Under the pieces are notes generated by a model. The model did no database searches. It was not told where the DNA came from and saw only the letters and a list, made by a program, of their open reading frames with translations. This document shows, in pieces, positions 7,369 through 13,825 of a stretch of DNA of 21,295 nucleotides; position 1 is the stretch's first letter, and each line of letters opens with the position of its first letter. The DNA is taken from NCBI GenBank assembly GCA_007125455.1, contig SLDE01000172.1, positions 1-21,295 of the forward strand, in the 5' to 3' direction. The stretch is from Ectothiorhodospiraceae bacterium (lineage in GTDB: Bacteria; Pseudomonadota; Gammaproteobacteria; Thiohalomonadales; Thiohalomonadaceae). Made by a program: the position numbers and the translations under genes.

Positions 7369-7590
7369 ATGAGCAAATCCTTTAAACCCTGCGTAAGCCG
7401 CACGGCCTGCACCGAAGACGGTGATGTCTGTCGTGGCTGCGGGCGCAGTCATGACGAGATCAACGCGGTACGCAACCAGGTGGCGCAACTGGCGGATTTC
7501 ATCCGCCAGATGGAATACGACAACCCGCAGGAGTTTCTGCAGTGGATGCAGGGCAAGGTGCTCAAGCGATTGGCGAAAGACAGCGGTTAA
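7369..7590 (+). CDS. Small cysteine-rich DUF1289-like protein
   Basis: This 73-residue protein starts one base after the SIR2-like stop, so the two are almost certainly co-translated. Its N-terminal half has four cysteines: PCVSRTACTEDGDVC and CRGCGRSHDEI. The CxGCGR-x3-EI pattern is that of DUF1289 proteins, presumed metal binders. The C-terminal half (NPQEFLQWMQGKVLKRLAK) is probably helical. A longer frame beginning at 7333 lies within the SIR2-like gene and is not needed. Function is unknown; by operon position it would be made under nitrogen-fixing conditions. Confidence 0.75.
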   Translation: MSKSFKPCVSRTACTEDGDVCRGCGRSHDEINAVRNQVAQLADFIRQMEYDNPQEFLQWMQGKVLKRLAKDSG

Positions 7591-7625
7591 ATTCCCACGC
7601 AAACGCGCCAAGAAAAATAATGTTC

Positions 7626-7749
7626 GCCACAGAGAGCACAGCGGGCTCAGAGGTAAAGCAGATACCTTGGAAAAGAGCCACAAAGCGCCTGGCTAAAACA
7701 ACCGATGATACCAGGCTTATCCCTCAGTGAACTCCGTAGTCTCTGTGGC
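7626..7749. repeat. CACAGAG-type inverted repeat, copy 3 (between convergent genes)
   Basis: The left arm (7626-7653) begins GCCACAGAGAGCACAG and the right arm (7721-7749) ends AGTCTCTGTGGC. It occupies most of the 207-base gap between the convergent DUF1289-like gene and draG. A long hairpin here could end transcription from both sides. No other terminator is visible in the gap. Confidence 0.72.
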
Positions 7750-7797
7750 TGATTTCATTAATCTTTGCGGTGAAATAGTCCATCTTGCCGCATGGCT

Positions 7798-8706
7798 CTA
7801 TCGAGAAGAGTCCAATAACGCCACCGCCTGCTGGCGGCACCGGCGTTCGATCAGATCGTCCAGGCAGTTGAGCCAGCGGGTGGGGATCGCATCCTCACCA
7901 TAATAGGCCCCGGCGATCATCCCGGCGATGGCACCGGTGGTGTCCGCATCCCCGCCCCGGTTGACGGCCTCCACCAGGCAATCCTCAAAACTGCCGGTAT
8001 CGAAGAAGGCCTCGAACACACAACGCAGGGTATCCACGATGTAGCCACCGGGATTGCTGATGGTCTTTTTGCGCCGAAAGGCAAAGGCAGGATACTGCTC
8101 GATCAGGCCATGCACCGGCCCGTGCAGGATCTCTGCCAGGGTGGCCTGCTGCAGCGCCATTTGCACCATGCGGGTGACACACAGGGTGCCGGCATCAGAG
8201 AGAGCATTATGGTGGGTGACGTGAGCCTGCTGTTTCACCGCCCAGGCCACCTCATCGTCGGCTGCGCCCAGGGTGGCCAGGGCGATGGGCAGGGTGCGCA
8301 TGCAGGCACCGTTGCCCGCATCGTACTCGCTCTCCTGGCCGTGGGGTTCGTCGCTGCGGCGAAAGCGTAACAGCCCGCGCCGCACGGTATTGCCGATATC
8401 CACCGGCTTGGCGCGCATCCAGCCATCAAAGGCCTGGGCGATGGCGCGTGCATCCATGCCGTGGGCAAGGATCGCCTCGCCGAGGACCAGACTCATGGTG
8501 GTATCGTCGGTGACCTGGCCCGGCTTAAGCTTAAGCCAGCCTGCGCCGAGGATCTCGCGGTGGCGTCCAAACTCCGCAGCGATCTCCCGTGGCGTCATAA
8601 ACTCCACCGTGGCACCCAGGGCATCCCCCACTGCAAGGCCGAGGTATGCCCCAAGCGCGCGCGAGGAAAGGCTGTTATTCGGGGCCAAAGCAGGCCGCGT
8701 AGTCAT
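7798..8706 (-). CDS. draG: ADP-ribosyl-[dinitrogen reductase] glycohydrolase
   Basis: DraG removes ADP-ribose from NifH Arg101 and so reactivates nitrogenase. The ATG at 8706 gives 302 residues, close to the Rhodospirillum protein; a GTG at 8730 is a longer alternative. Metal-binding motifs of the ADP-ribosylglycohydrolase family are present: GDALGATVEF (27-36), VTDDTTMS (65-72), HVTHHNALSD (162-171) and GGDADTTGAIAG (251-262), with the paired aspartates that bind two divalent metals. It overlaps the nifQ end by 32 bases on the same strand, so it is the last gene of nifB-fdx-nifQ-draG rather than a partner of draT. Confidence 0.95.
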   Translation of the reverse strand: MTTRPALAPNNSLSSRALGAYLGLAVGDALGATVEFMTPREIAAEFGRHREILGAGWLKLKPGQVTDDTTMSLVLGEAILAHGMDARAIAQAFDGWMRAKPVDIGNTVRRGLLRFRRSDEPHGQESEYDAGNGACMRTLPIALATLGAADDEVAWAVKQQAHVTHHNALSDAGTLCVTRMVQMALQQATLAEILHGPVHGLIEQYPAFAFRRKKTISNPGGYIVDTLRCVFEAFFDTGSFEDCLVEAVNRGGDADTTGAIAGMIAGAYYGEDAIPTRWLNCLDDLIERRCRQQAVALLDSSR

Positions 8707-9283
8707 GACAGACCTGGCAGGAGGGCGCACGGCAGGTATACACCCCTTCCTGGATGCACAGCTGCTTATAGAAAAACTTCTTCCACTTCATGTCGTGCAC
8801 ATTTTTCTCCGCCAGTGGCTCGAAGGAAAGGGCAATCAACTCCTTGAGATCGGCCCGTGACCACAGCCCCAGATCCTGCCACAGATGGTCGCTGCCCATG
8901 CAGCCGGCGACCAGGATGTCGGCCAGCCACTCGGCCTGATGCTGATCTCCCAGGGTGTGGGCAAGAAAGAGCGAACGCAGCTCCAGGTGTTCATCCGCTC
9001 GCTCCAGATCCACCTCTTCACCGTAGCTGGCAAAGTTGTCGATCTCCAGATGGTGAAAACATTGCCCCATCAGGGCAGAAAAATCGCGCCAACTCAGTCC
9101 CAGCCAACGGGGCATGGCGCCCTTGCCCATCATCTGCGAGGCGAGCATACGGGCAACCAGGCGTCCCAGGCGTGGATGACGACAGTGGGTCATCAGCCAG
9201 TGGTAGGTATCCCGGCGCAGTTGCTCACTGGCATGCACCGCGCTCACTGCCGCCGATGGCGGCACATACTTAACTGCGGGCAT
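8675..9283 (-). CDS. nifQ: NifQ, molybdenum-processing protein for FeMo-cofactor synthesis
   Basis: NifQ carries a Mo-Fe-S cluster and donates molybdenum to the NifEN/NifH system. The start at 9283 gives 202 residues with a GGAGG ribosome binding site; a longer frame to 9361 overlaps the ferredoxin gene and has no similarity. The C-terminal signature C-x4-C-x2-C-x5-C is complete (TCRAPSCQVCHDYAACF), preceded by WKKFFYKQLC. The mid-region contains the typical LLVxxxxxSxxHLWQDLG-like stretch (ILVAGCMGSDHLWQDLGL). It overlaps the ferredoxin gene by 14 bases and draG by 32, showing a tight operon. Confidence 0.95.
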   Translation of the reverse strand: MPAVKYVPPSAAVSAVHASEQLRRDTYHWLMTHCRHPRLGRLVARMLASQMMGKGAMPRWLGLSWRDFSALMGQCFHHLEIDNFASYGEEVDLERADEHLELRSLFLAHTLGDQHQAEWLADILVAGCMGSDHLWQDLGLWSRADLKELIALSFEPLAEKNVHDMKWKKFFYKQLCIQEGVYTCRAPSCQVCHDYAACFGPE

Positions 9284-9551
9284 GGTGCACCTCCTCCCTT
9301 GCCGCCAACAGCGCCAGCGGGATCCCAGTGAGTGAGCCAATTGGATTGAGCGGCACGCCACTGGCGTCTAGGATCGCCGCCTCAATGGGGCAGATGCTGG
9401 CACACTGCGGATCGGCGTATTCGCCATCACACTCGGTACACTGCTTGGCATTAATCAAAAAATGTGGCTTTGCCTCAACAATTGCCCCGCTGGGGCAGAC
9501 CTCAACACAGGCAAAGCAATTCACGCATGCGGCGACGATCTGTAGTGCCAT
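9270..9551 (-). CDS. Alvin-type 2[4Fe-4S] ferredoxin of the nifB-nifQ operon
   Basis: This 93-residue protein has two cluster motifs. Cys9, 12, 15 and 19 form the standard C-x2-C-x2-C-x3-CP. Cys38, 41, 50 and 54 form C-x2-C-x8-C-x3-CP. The eight-residue insert and the long C-terminal extension (from about residue 55) define the Allochromatium-type ferredoxins, which have very low potentials. Located between nifB and nifQ, it probably feeds electrons to NifB or other cofactor assembly steps; nitrogenase or Rnf as partners are possible. The ATG at 9551 has a GGTGAG ribosome binding site. It is often labelled fdxN in nif clusters. Confidence 0.92.
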   Translation of the reverse strand: MALQIVAACVNCFACVEVCPSGAIVEAKPHFLINAKQCTECDGEYADPQCASICPIEAAILDASGVPLNPIGSLTGIPLALLAAREEVHHARS

Positions 9552-9573
9552 AACTCACCTCAAAATAATTATC

Positions 9574-9668
9574 AACGCTGAGCACGCGGAGGACGCAGAG
9601 AAAACATGTATCAATCACAACTCTCCACAGCCATCATTTCACTCTGCGTTCTCTGCGACCTCTGCGTT
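9574..9668. repeat. CGCAGAG-type inverted repeat, copy 4 (nifB-ferredoxin gap)
   Basis: The left arm starts AACGCTGAGCACGCGGAGG and continues ACGCAGAG. The right arm (9642-9668) reads CTCTGCGTTCTCTGCGACC then TCTGCGTT. It fills the 156-base gap between the nifB stop and the ferredoxin start, inside the operon. Confidence 0.78.
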
Positions 9669-9707
9669 AAAGGCTTTTTACTCTATCGAAATAAAATGAC
9701 AGTTTTG

Positions 9708-11213
9708 CTATGCCACTGAGAATCCGGTATGGAGCTGTTCGGCCAGTCGCCCCATCTCTTCCAGTTGGCGGTAGGCCCCCAACACGCCGTCTTCGATGTA
9801 CTCCATGGCGTAGTCGCTGATGGGCAGGATCCCGGCGGCCTCCAGCGCCTCGTAGGGTGGCAGACCAATGCGGGCGCTGAGCATGACCTCGCAGCCATCC
9901 AGCGCCTTGATCACCCTATCCAGGGTGGTCTCATCCTCATTACAGCTGTCCTGGCCGACACAGTATTGGTCTACCCGACGGGTGCCGATGAAGCGCACAC
10001 CGATACCAGAGGCCTCGAAGATCAGAAATTCATTGGCATGGCCAAAATGCTGATTGATCACCCCGCCGCCCTTGGTGGCCACCGCCATCAACACCGGACG
10101 CTTGGCAGGGGCCTTCTTCAGTGTGCTGAGTGGGATATTGACCACCGACGCGGCGGGCTTTTCCTGCTTGGCCTTCAGTTCCTGCTCGATGGCGGCATGT
10201 ACCTGGGCCCTTTTTTCCATCGCGGCGGCGTAGTCGATCTCCATGGTCTCGATCTTATCCAGGGTGAACTCGGCACCACGATCCTCGCCCAGCAAACCCA
10301 CCGCATCGGCACGGCACTGGCGGCAATGACGCATCATGTTCATATCCCCGGCGCAACTGTCCTGCAGGGCCTGCAATTCCTTTGCCGTTGGGCCACGCTG
10401 CTTCATGATCCCGTAATAGGTGCCGTGCTCTTCCTCGGCGATCAGCGGCATCACGTTATGCAGGAAGGCCCCCTTGGCCTTAACGAGGCGACTGACCTCC
10501 TGCAAATGCTCATCATTCACGCCGGGGATCATCACCGAGTTGACCTTCACCAATACCCCGCGTTCCACCAGCATCTCCAGCCCTTTTTGCTGCTGGGCTA
10601 TCAGGATCTCGGCGGCCTTGCGTCCACGGATGCGGCGGTTGTTCCAGAAGATCCACGGATAGATCTTCTCCCCCACCACCGGGTCGACACAGTTGATGGT
10701 AATGGTCACATGGTCGATGTTGTGCTCACACAGTTCATCCACCACATTGGGCAGATTCAGGCCGTTGGTCGAGACACAGAGCTTGATGTCTGGTGCCTGC
10801 TCGGAGAGCATGCGGAAGGTTTCCAGGGTGCGCTGGGGCTGGGCCAGCGGGTCACCGGGCCCGGCAATCCCCAGCACACTCATCTGCGGGATATTCGCCG
10901 CCACCGCCAGCGTCTTCTTTACCGCCTGCTGCGGCGTCAGCAACTCAGAGACCACGCCGGGACGCGACTCGTTGGCGCAGTCGTATTTACGGTTACAGTA
11001 GTTACACTGGATATTGCAGGCAGGGGCCACCGCCACATGCATACGGGCAAAGTAGTGGTGAGCCTGTTCGGAATAACAGGGATGGTTAAAGACCTTCTCC
11101 CGGATCGCCTCCGGAAGATGGGACAGTTGCTGATCATTGCTACCACAGCCCGAGGCCGCGCAACCCTTCTGCGCTGTCCCCTGCTGCGTGGCCTCGTCAA
11201 GTTTGAGATCCAT
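9708..11213 (-). CDS. nifB: NifB, radical SAM FeMo-cofactor precursor synthase
   Basis: NifB builds the 8Fe-9S-C core (NifB-co) of FeMo-cofactor and inserts the central carbide. The start at 11213 gives 501 residues with a GGAG ribosome binding site; a frame reaching 11273 adds residues without similarity. The radical SAM cluster motif C-x3-C-x2-C is at 66-73 (CNIQCNYCNRKYDC). GPGDPLAQP is the GGE-like SAM-binding motif. A central HCRQCRADAVG motif supplies cluster cysteines. From about residue 371 a NifX-like cofactor-binding domain (QHFGHANEFLIFE) is fused, as in other proteobacterial NifB. It heads nifB-fdx-nifQ-draG. Confidence 0.98.
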   Translation of the reverse strand: MDLKLDEATQQGTAQKGCAASGCGSNDQQLSHLPEAIREKVFNHPCYSEQAHHYFARMHVAVAPACNIQCNYCNRKYDCANESRPGVVSELLTPQQAVKKTLAVAANIPQMSVLGIAGPGDPLAQPQRTLETFRMLSEQAPDIKLCVSTNGLNLPNVVDELCEHNIDHVTITINCVDPVVGEKIYPWIFWNNRRIRGRKAAEILIAQQQKGLEMLVERGVLVKVNSVMIPGVNDEHLQEVSRLVKAKGAFLHNVMPLIAEEEHGTYYGIMKQRGPTAKELQALQDSCAGDMNMMRHCRQCRADAVGLLGEDRGAEFTLDKIETMEIDYAAAMEKRAQVHAAIEQELKAKQEKPAASVVNIPLSTLKKAPAKRPVLMAVATKGGGVINQHFGHANEFLIFEASGIGVRFIGTRRVDQYCVGQDSCNEDETTLDRVIKALDGCEVMLSARIGLPPYEALEAAGILPISDYAMEYIEDGVLGAYRQLEEMGRLAEQLHTGFSVA

Positions 11214-11269
11214 ATGCACTCTCCACCAACGGGTGGCCCACACCGCGTGGGCCTTTGTGTAGAGTGGCA

Positions 11270-11284
11270 GCAAAGACTATGCCG
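11270..11284 (-). promoter_or_regulatory. Probable sigma-54 promoter of nifB
   Basis: The minus strand reads CGGCATAGTCTTTGC, with GG and GC 10 bases apart and a complete TTTGC box. Only the first T of the -24 box differs. Transcription would begin near 11258, about 45 bases before the nifB ATG. Confidence 0.65.
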
Positions 11285-11335
11285 AGGGGGATAAAGTCAG
11301 AAAATCAACAGCTTGAAAAAGAAGGAAGGGGGAAT

Positions 11336-11351
11336 TGTCAGGAAAGCAACA
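11336..11351. promoter_or_regulatory. NifA upstream activator site for nifB
   Basis: TGTCAGGAAAGCAACA fits TGT-N10-ACA. It lies about 60 bases upstream of the nifB -24 element and just beyond the hicB stop. The spacing is shorter than at the other promoters in this window. Confidence 0.6.
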
Positions 11352-11363
11352 AGCCGTTGCCGA

Positions 11364-11603
11364 CTAAGCTACATGTTGTATACGGTTGGCCAGATCCTTG
11401 TTTGAGGTTGCTGGCGGCAGCGGGCGTCCGTCGGCGTGGTAGATCGCAATAACCTCATCTACCAATCGGCACAACTCGGCAAAGACCTGTTGCTCATCAT
11501 CGCCATGACACCCTCCAAGAAACAGCCCAGGTGCACTGCCAACATAGCACTGATCCTCCTCGGACCATTCGACAATCTTGGCGTACATCGCACTGTGTTT
11601 CAT
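11364..11603 (-). CDS. hicB: HicB-like antitoxin, intact but with a broken partner
   Basis: This 79-residue protein (MKHSAMYAKIVEWSEEDQCY, then VGSAPGLFLGGCHGDDEQQV) has the RNase-H-like HicB fold with the usual APGL and GCHGD motifs. It ends without a long DNA-binding domain, although residues 60-79 may contribute. A longer frame of 136 residues starting at 11774 is an artefact that joins the broken hicA to hicB; the true start is the ATG at 11603. That ATG overlaps the original hicA stop in the classical ATGA arrangement. HicB normally blocks the HicA mRNA interferase. Here no functional toxin is seen, so it may be an orphan. Confidence 0.82.
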   Translation of the reverse strand: MKHSAMYAKIVEWSEEDQCYVGSAPGLFLGGCHGDDEQQVFAELCRLVDEVIAIYHADGRPLPPATSNKDLANRIQHVA

Positions 11604-11774
11604 TTCATCGCCTCCTGCACGGCCTTTGCGACGGCACGGACTTGATAACGTTTGGCATCCTCCCCGGGCTTTCCAGATTCGGATGAACGTAGTGCGGTGA
11701 CTTCCCTTGCCACCGCGATTGAAAAAGCCGGCCTTTTCCAATTGTGACATCAACTCCCTGATTTTTGGCGGCAT
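11600..11774 (-). pseudogene. hicA: hicA toxin remnant (frameshifted and internally deleted)
   Basis: The first 27 codons from 11774 read MPPKIRELMSQLEKAGFFNR then GGKGSHR, a good HicA start with the RNA-binding region. A one-base loss right after SHR shifts the frame; another frame there reads YVHPN, which would follow SHRN in normal HicA. A third frame then reads SGKPGEDAKRYQVRAV, AKAVQEAMK and stop at 11600-11602, the normal HicA end. Between these two segments the usual short stretch (about KPVTI) is missing. The catalytic His of the SHR motif is still encoded, but no continuous HicA can be made. Confidence 0.8.
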
Positions 11775-11798
11775 ATGCTTACCTGTCCGGCAAGCTCT

Positions 11799-12074
11799 CT
11801 ACTTGTCCATACGCCCCACGGCGCAGCTGACAAAAGAGGTGGCCTTGGCCTTGAGCGAGGCCAAGCCTTCGGCAGAGCCGGTTTCCGGATAACCTGCCTT
11901 GAGCAGGGCAGCCACCACCGCCTCGCGCACCGCCTCATCGGCTTCGACGGTGACCAAACCCTGCTCCACATCGACCTCGGCAGCGCTGACGCCTTCGATC
12001 TCCACCACTTTCTTGCGGATGGTATTGGCACAGCCGCCACACTTAATGTTCTCTACCTGTACTGAAAAAGCCAT
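11799..12074 (-). CDS. Heavy-metal-associated (HMA) domain protein
   Basis: This 91-residue protein consists mostly of one HMA ferredoxin-like domain: the metal site is Cys12 and Cys15 in ENIKCGGCANTIRKKV, followed by EIEGVSAAEVDVEQGLVTV and a typical final LLKAGYP. About 25 extra residues follow, with a lone Cys in SFVSCAVGRMDK. It resembles copper chaperones (CopZ/Atx1) and could bind copper or another soft metal. It has a strong AGGAGG ribosome binding site. It lies between nifA and nifB on the same strand, with no transporter gene beside it, so its role in the nif region is open. Confidence 0.88.
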   Translation of the reverse strand: MAFSVQVENIKCGGCANTIRKKVVEIEGVSAAEVDVEQGLVTVEADEAVREAVVAALLKAGYPETGSAEGLASLKAKATSFVSCAVGRMDK

Positions 12075-12197
12075 GGGACACCTCCTGGGGAATATTCAAC
12101 AGATTGTAGCAAATCCCCAGGCCCATGGGCAGCATGCGCGTTCGCTGGCAGGGCAAGCGCATACGTTGGTGTAAGCCAGATACAGGCAAGCAGCGCT

Positions 12198-12248
12198 AGG
12201 AGCGGCTGCGCCGCGAACGGATCTTCATCGCGGCAAAGCCGTTCCCAG
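12198..12248. repeat. REP-like GC-rich element after nifA
   Basis: It starts TAGGAGCGGCTGCGCCGCGA. GCGGC-TGC-GCCGC is a 5-bp stem; GCCGCGA (12210-12216) also pairs with TCGCGGC (12228-12234), and GAACGG with CCGTTC (12239-12244). It lies just downstream of the nifA stop in the 182-base gap to the HMA gene and may stabilise or end the nifLA transcript. The same TAGGAGCGGC head recurs at 21214. Confidence 0.6.
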
Positions 12249-12256
12249 GATCGCCA

Positions 12257-13825
12257 TCAAATCCGCCGCATGGTGATATTCAGGGTCTGGATACGGTAGG
12301 CGATCTGGCGCGGGGTCATATCCAGCAGGCGTGCCGCCTTGGCCTGCACCCAGCCGGCCTGCTCCAGCGCAGCGATGATACGCTCTCGCTCATCCAGGGT
12401 CGGATCATCCAGAGCAGCGGCGGCTTTGCTTGCCGTAGGGCGGGGGGTGTCGATGACATTCTCGTCCAGTCCACTAAGGATCATTGCCTCCCGATCGATA
12501 TTTCCATCCTCGCTGAGTACGGCAGCACGTTCCAGGGAGTTTTCCAGCTCGCGTACATTGCCCGGCCAGTCATGGCGCATCAGGATGCGCAGGGCGCTAT
12601 CACTGAGTGTCAGTTCGCGCCCTTGCTGACGGGTGATCTTCTCGATCAAGAATTGCGCCAGCTCGGGAATATCCTCCTTACGCTCGCGCAGTGGTGGTGT
12701 GGTGATTGGCATCACATTCAGGCGGTAGTAGAGATCCTCACGAAAATCCCCCTTCTCGACCCCGGTTTCGAGATTCTTGTTGGTCGCGGCGATGATGCGC
12801 ACATCCACCTTGATGGTTCGATTGCTGCCGATACGCTCAAACTCGCCTTCCTGCAACACGCGCAGCAGCTTGGCCTGAAAGGTAGGGGATATCTCACCGA
12901 TCTCATCGAGAAAAATGGTGCCCCCGTCGGCCTGCTCAAAGCGCCCCTTGCGCTGGGTGGCGGCACCGGTAAAGGCACCTTTTTCATGGCCGAACAGCTC
13001 CGACTCAAGCAGGTTATCGGGCAGCGCCGCGCAGTTGAGCTTGATGAAGCTGGCGTTGGCGCGCGGTGAGTTGTAGTGGATCGCACTAGCGATCAACTCT
13101 TTGCCTGTACCTGATTCGCCCCGGATCAACACCGTGGTGTTGTACTTGGCCACCTGGCGCACCTGTTCGAACATGCGTCGCATTGCCGGGGCATGACCGA
13201 CCATGTTATCGAAGCTGTAGCTGGAGCGCACTGCCATGCGCAGGCGATCTCGTTCGTCGGCCAGATCGCGCTTTTCCTCAGCCACCTGCCAGGAAAGACG
13301 CACGCTTTGACCTATTAGATTGGCTACCATTTCCATGAAACGGGCGCGCGCTTCCAACTCACTGCGTTTGCAATAGTCCGGCTGTGCGGCCAATACCCCA
13401 ACCACCCCCTGGTCGCCCACCTGAATAGGCACACCAATAAACGGCAGACCGGCATCGTAAACACCCAGCTTATCGAGAAAGTCGATCTCGGTACCGACAC
13501 ATTCGCTGATGAATGGTTGACCGCTTGCCACCACCTTACTCAACAGACCCTCTCCAGGGCGGTAACTAACCCGTGTAGCACCACGCCTGTCCACGCCATA
13601 CAAAGCACTGACACTCTGACCACCGGACTCCGGGTTTTTCAGCGTCACCAGGCCTCGCTGCATTCCCGCATGCTGATGCAGCTCACTGAGCACACCATCG
13701 AGTGTTTCATGCAGATCCAGAGAACGGCTCAGTACCCGTGAGACACGATAGAGTGTGTCCAGCTCGGTATTGATCAGGCAGGCGCTCGGATCACAACTGG
13801 GTTCATCAAAGGGATTGAAGGTCAT
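12257..13825 (-). CDS. nifA: Nif-specific sigma-54 transcriptional activator
   Basis: NifA activates sigma-54 promoters of nif genes. The 522 residues show a GAF domain (about 20-180), an AAA+ domain (about 205-435) with Walker A GESGTGKE (236-243), the sigma-54 contact motif GAFTGA (283-288) and Walker B GGTIFLDEIG (301-310), and a C-terminal Fis-type HTH (AAARLLDMTPRQIAYRI-like, around 490-515). The linker between AAA+ and HTH has no cysteine pair, so it is not the oxygen-sensitive alphaproteobacterial type. Its start overlaps the end of the NifL-like gene by 4 bases, which indicates translational coupling. Predicted targets lie all through this window. Confidence 0.98.
   Translation of the reverse strand: MTFNPFDEPSCDPSACLINTELDTLYRVSRVLSRSLDLHETLDGVLSELHQHAGMQRGLVTLKNPESGGQSVSALYGVDRRGATRVSYRPGEGLLSKVVASGQPFISECVGTEIDFLDKLGVYDAGLPFIGVPIQVGDQGVVGVLAAQPDYCKRSELEARARFMEMVANLIGQSVRLSWQVAEEKRDLADERDRLRMAVRSSYSFDNMVGHAPAMRRMFEQVRQVAKYNTTVLIRGESGTGKELIASAIHYNSPRANASFIKLNCAALPDNLLESELFGHEKGAFTGAATQRKGRFEQADGGTIFLDEIGEISPTFQAKLLRVLQEGEFERIGSNRTIKVDVRIIAATNKNLETGVEKGDFREDLYYRLNVMPITTPPLRERKEDIPELAQFLIEKITRQQGRELTLSDSALRILMRHDWPGNVRELENSLERAAVLSEDGNIDREAMILSGLDENVIDTPRPTASKAAAALDDPTLDERERIIAALEQAGWVQAKAARLLDMTPRQIAYRIQTLNITMRRI

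Noticed and set aside
9729..11294. 521-residue open frame on the plus strand
   Set aside because: It is the exact antisense of nifB. It has no domain pattern and no ribosome binding site, and arises from codon bias.
11364..11774. Single 136-residue protein joining HicA-like and HicB-like parts
   Set aside because: The middle is out of frame with HicA and the HicB start has its own ATG overlapping the original hicA stop, so the fusion is an artefact of the frameshift.
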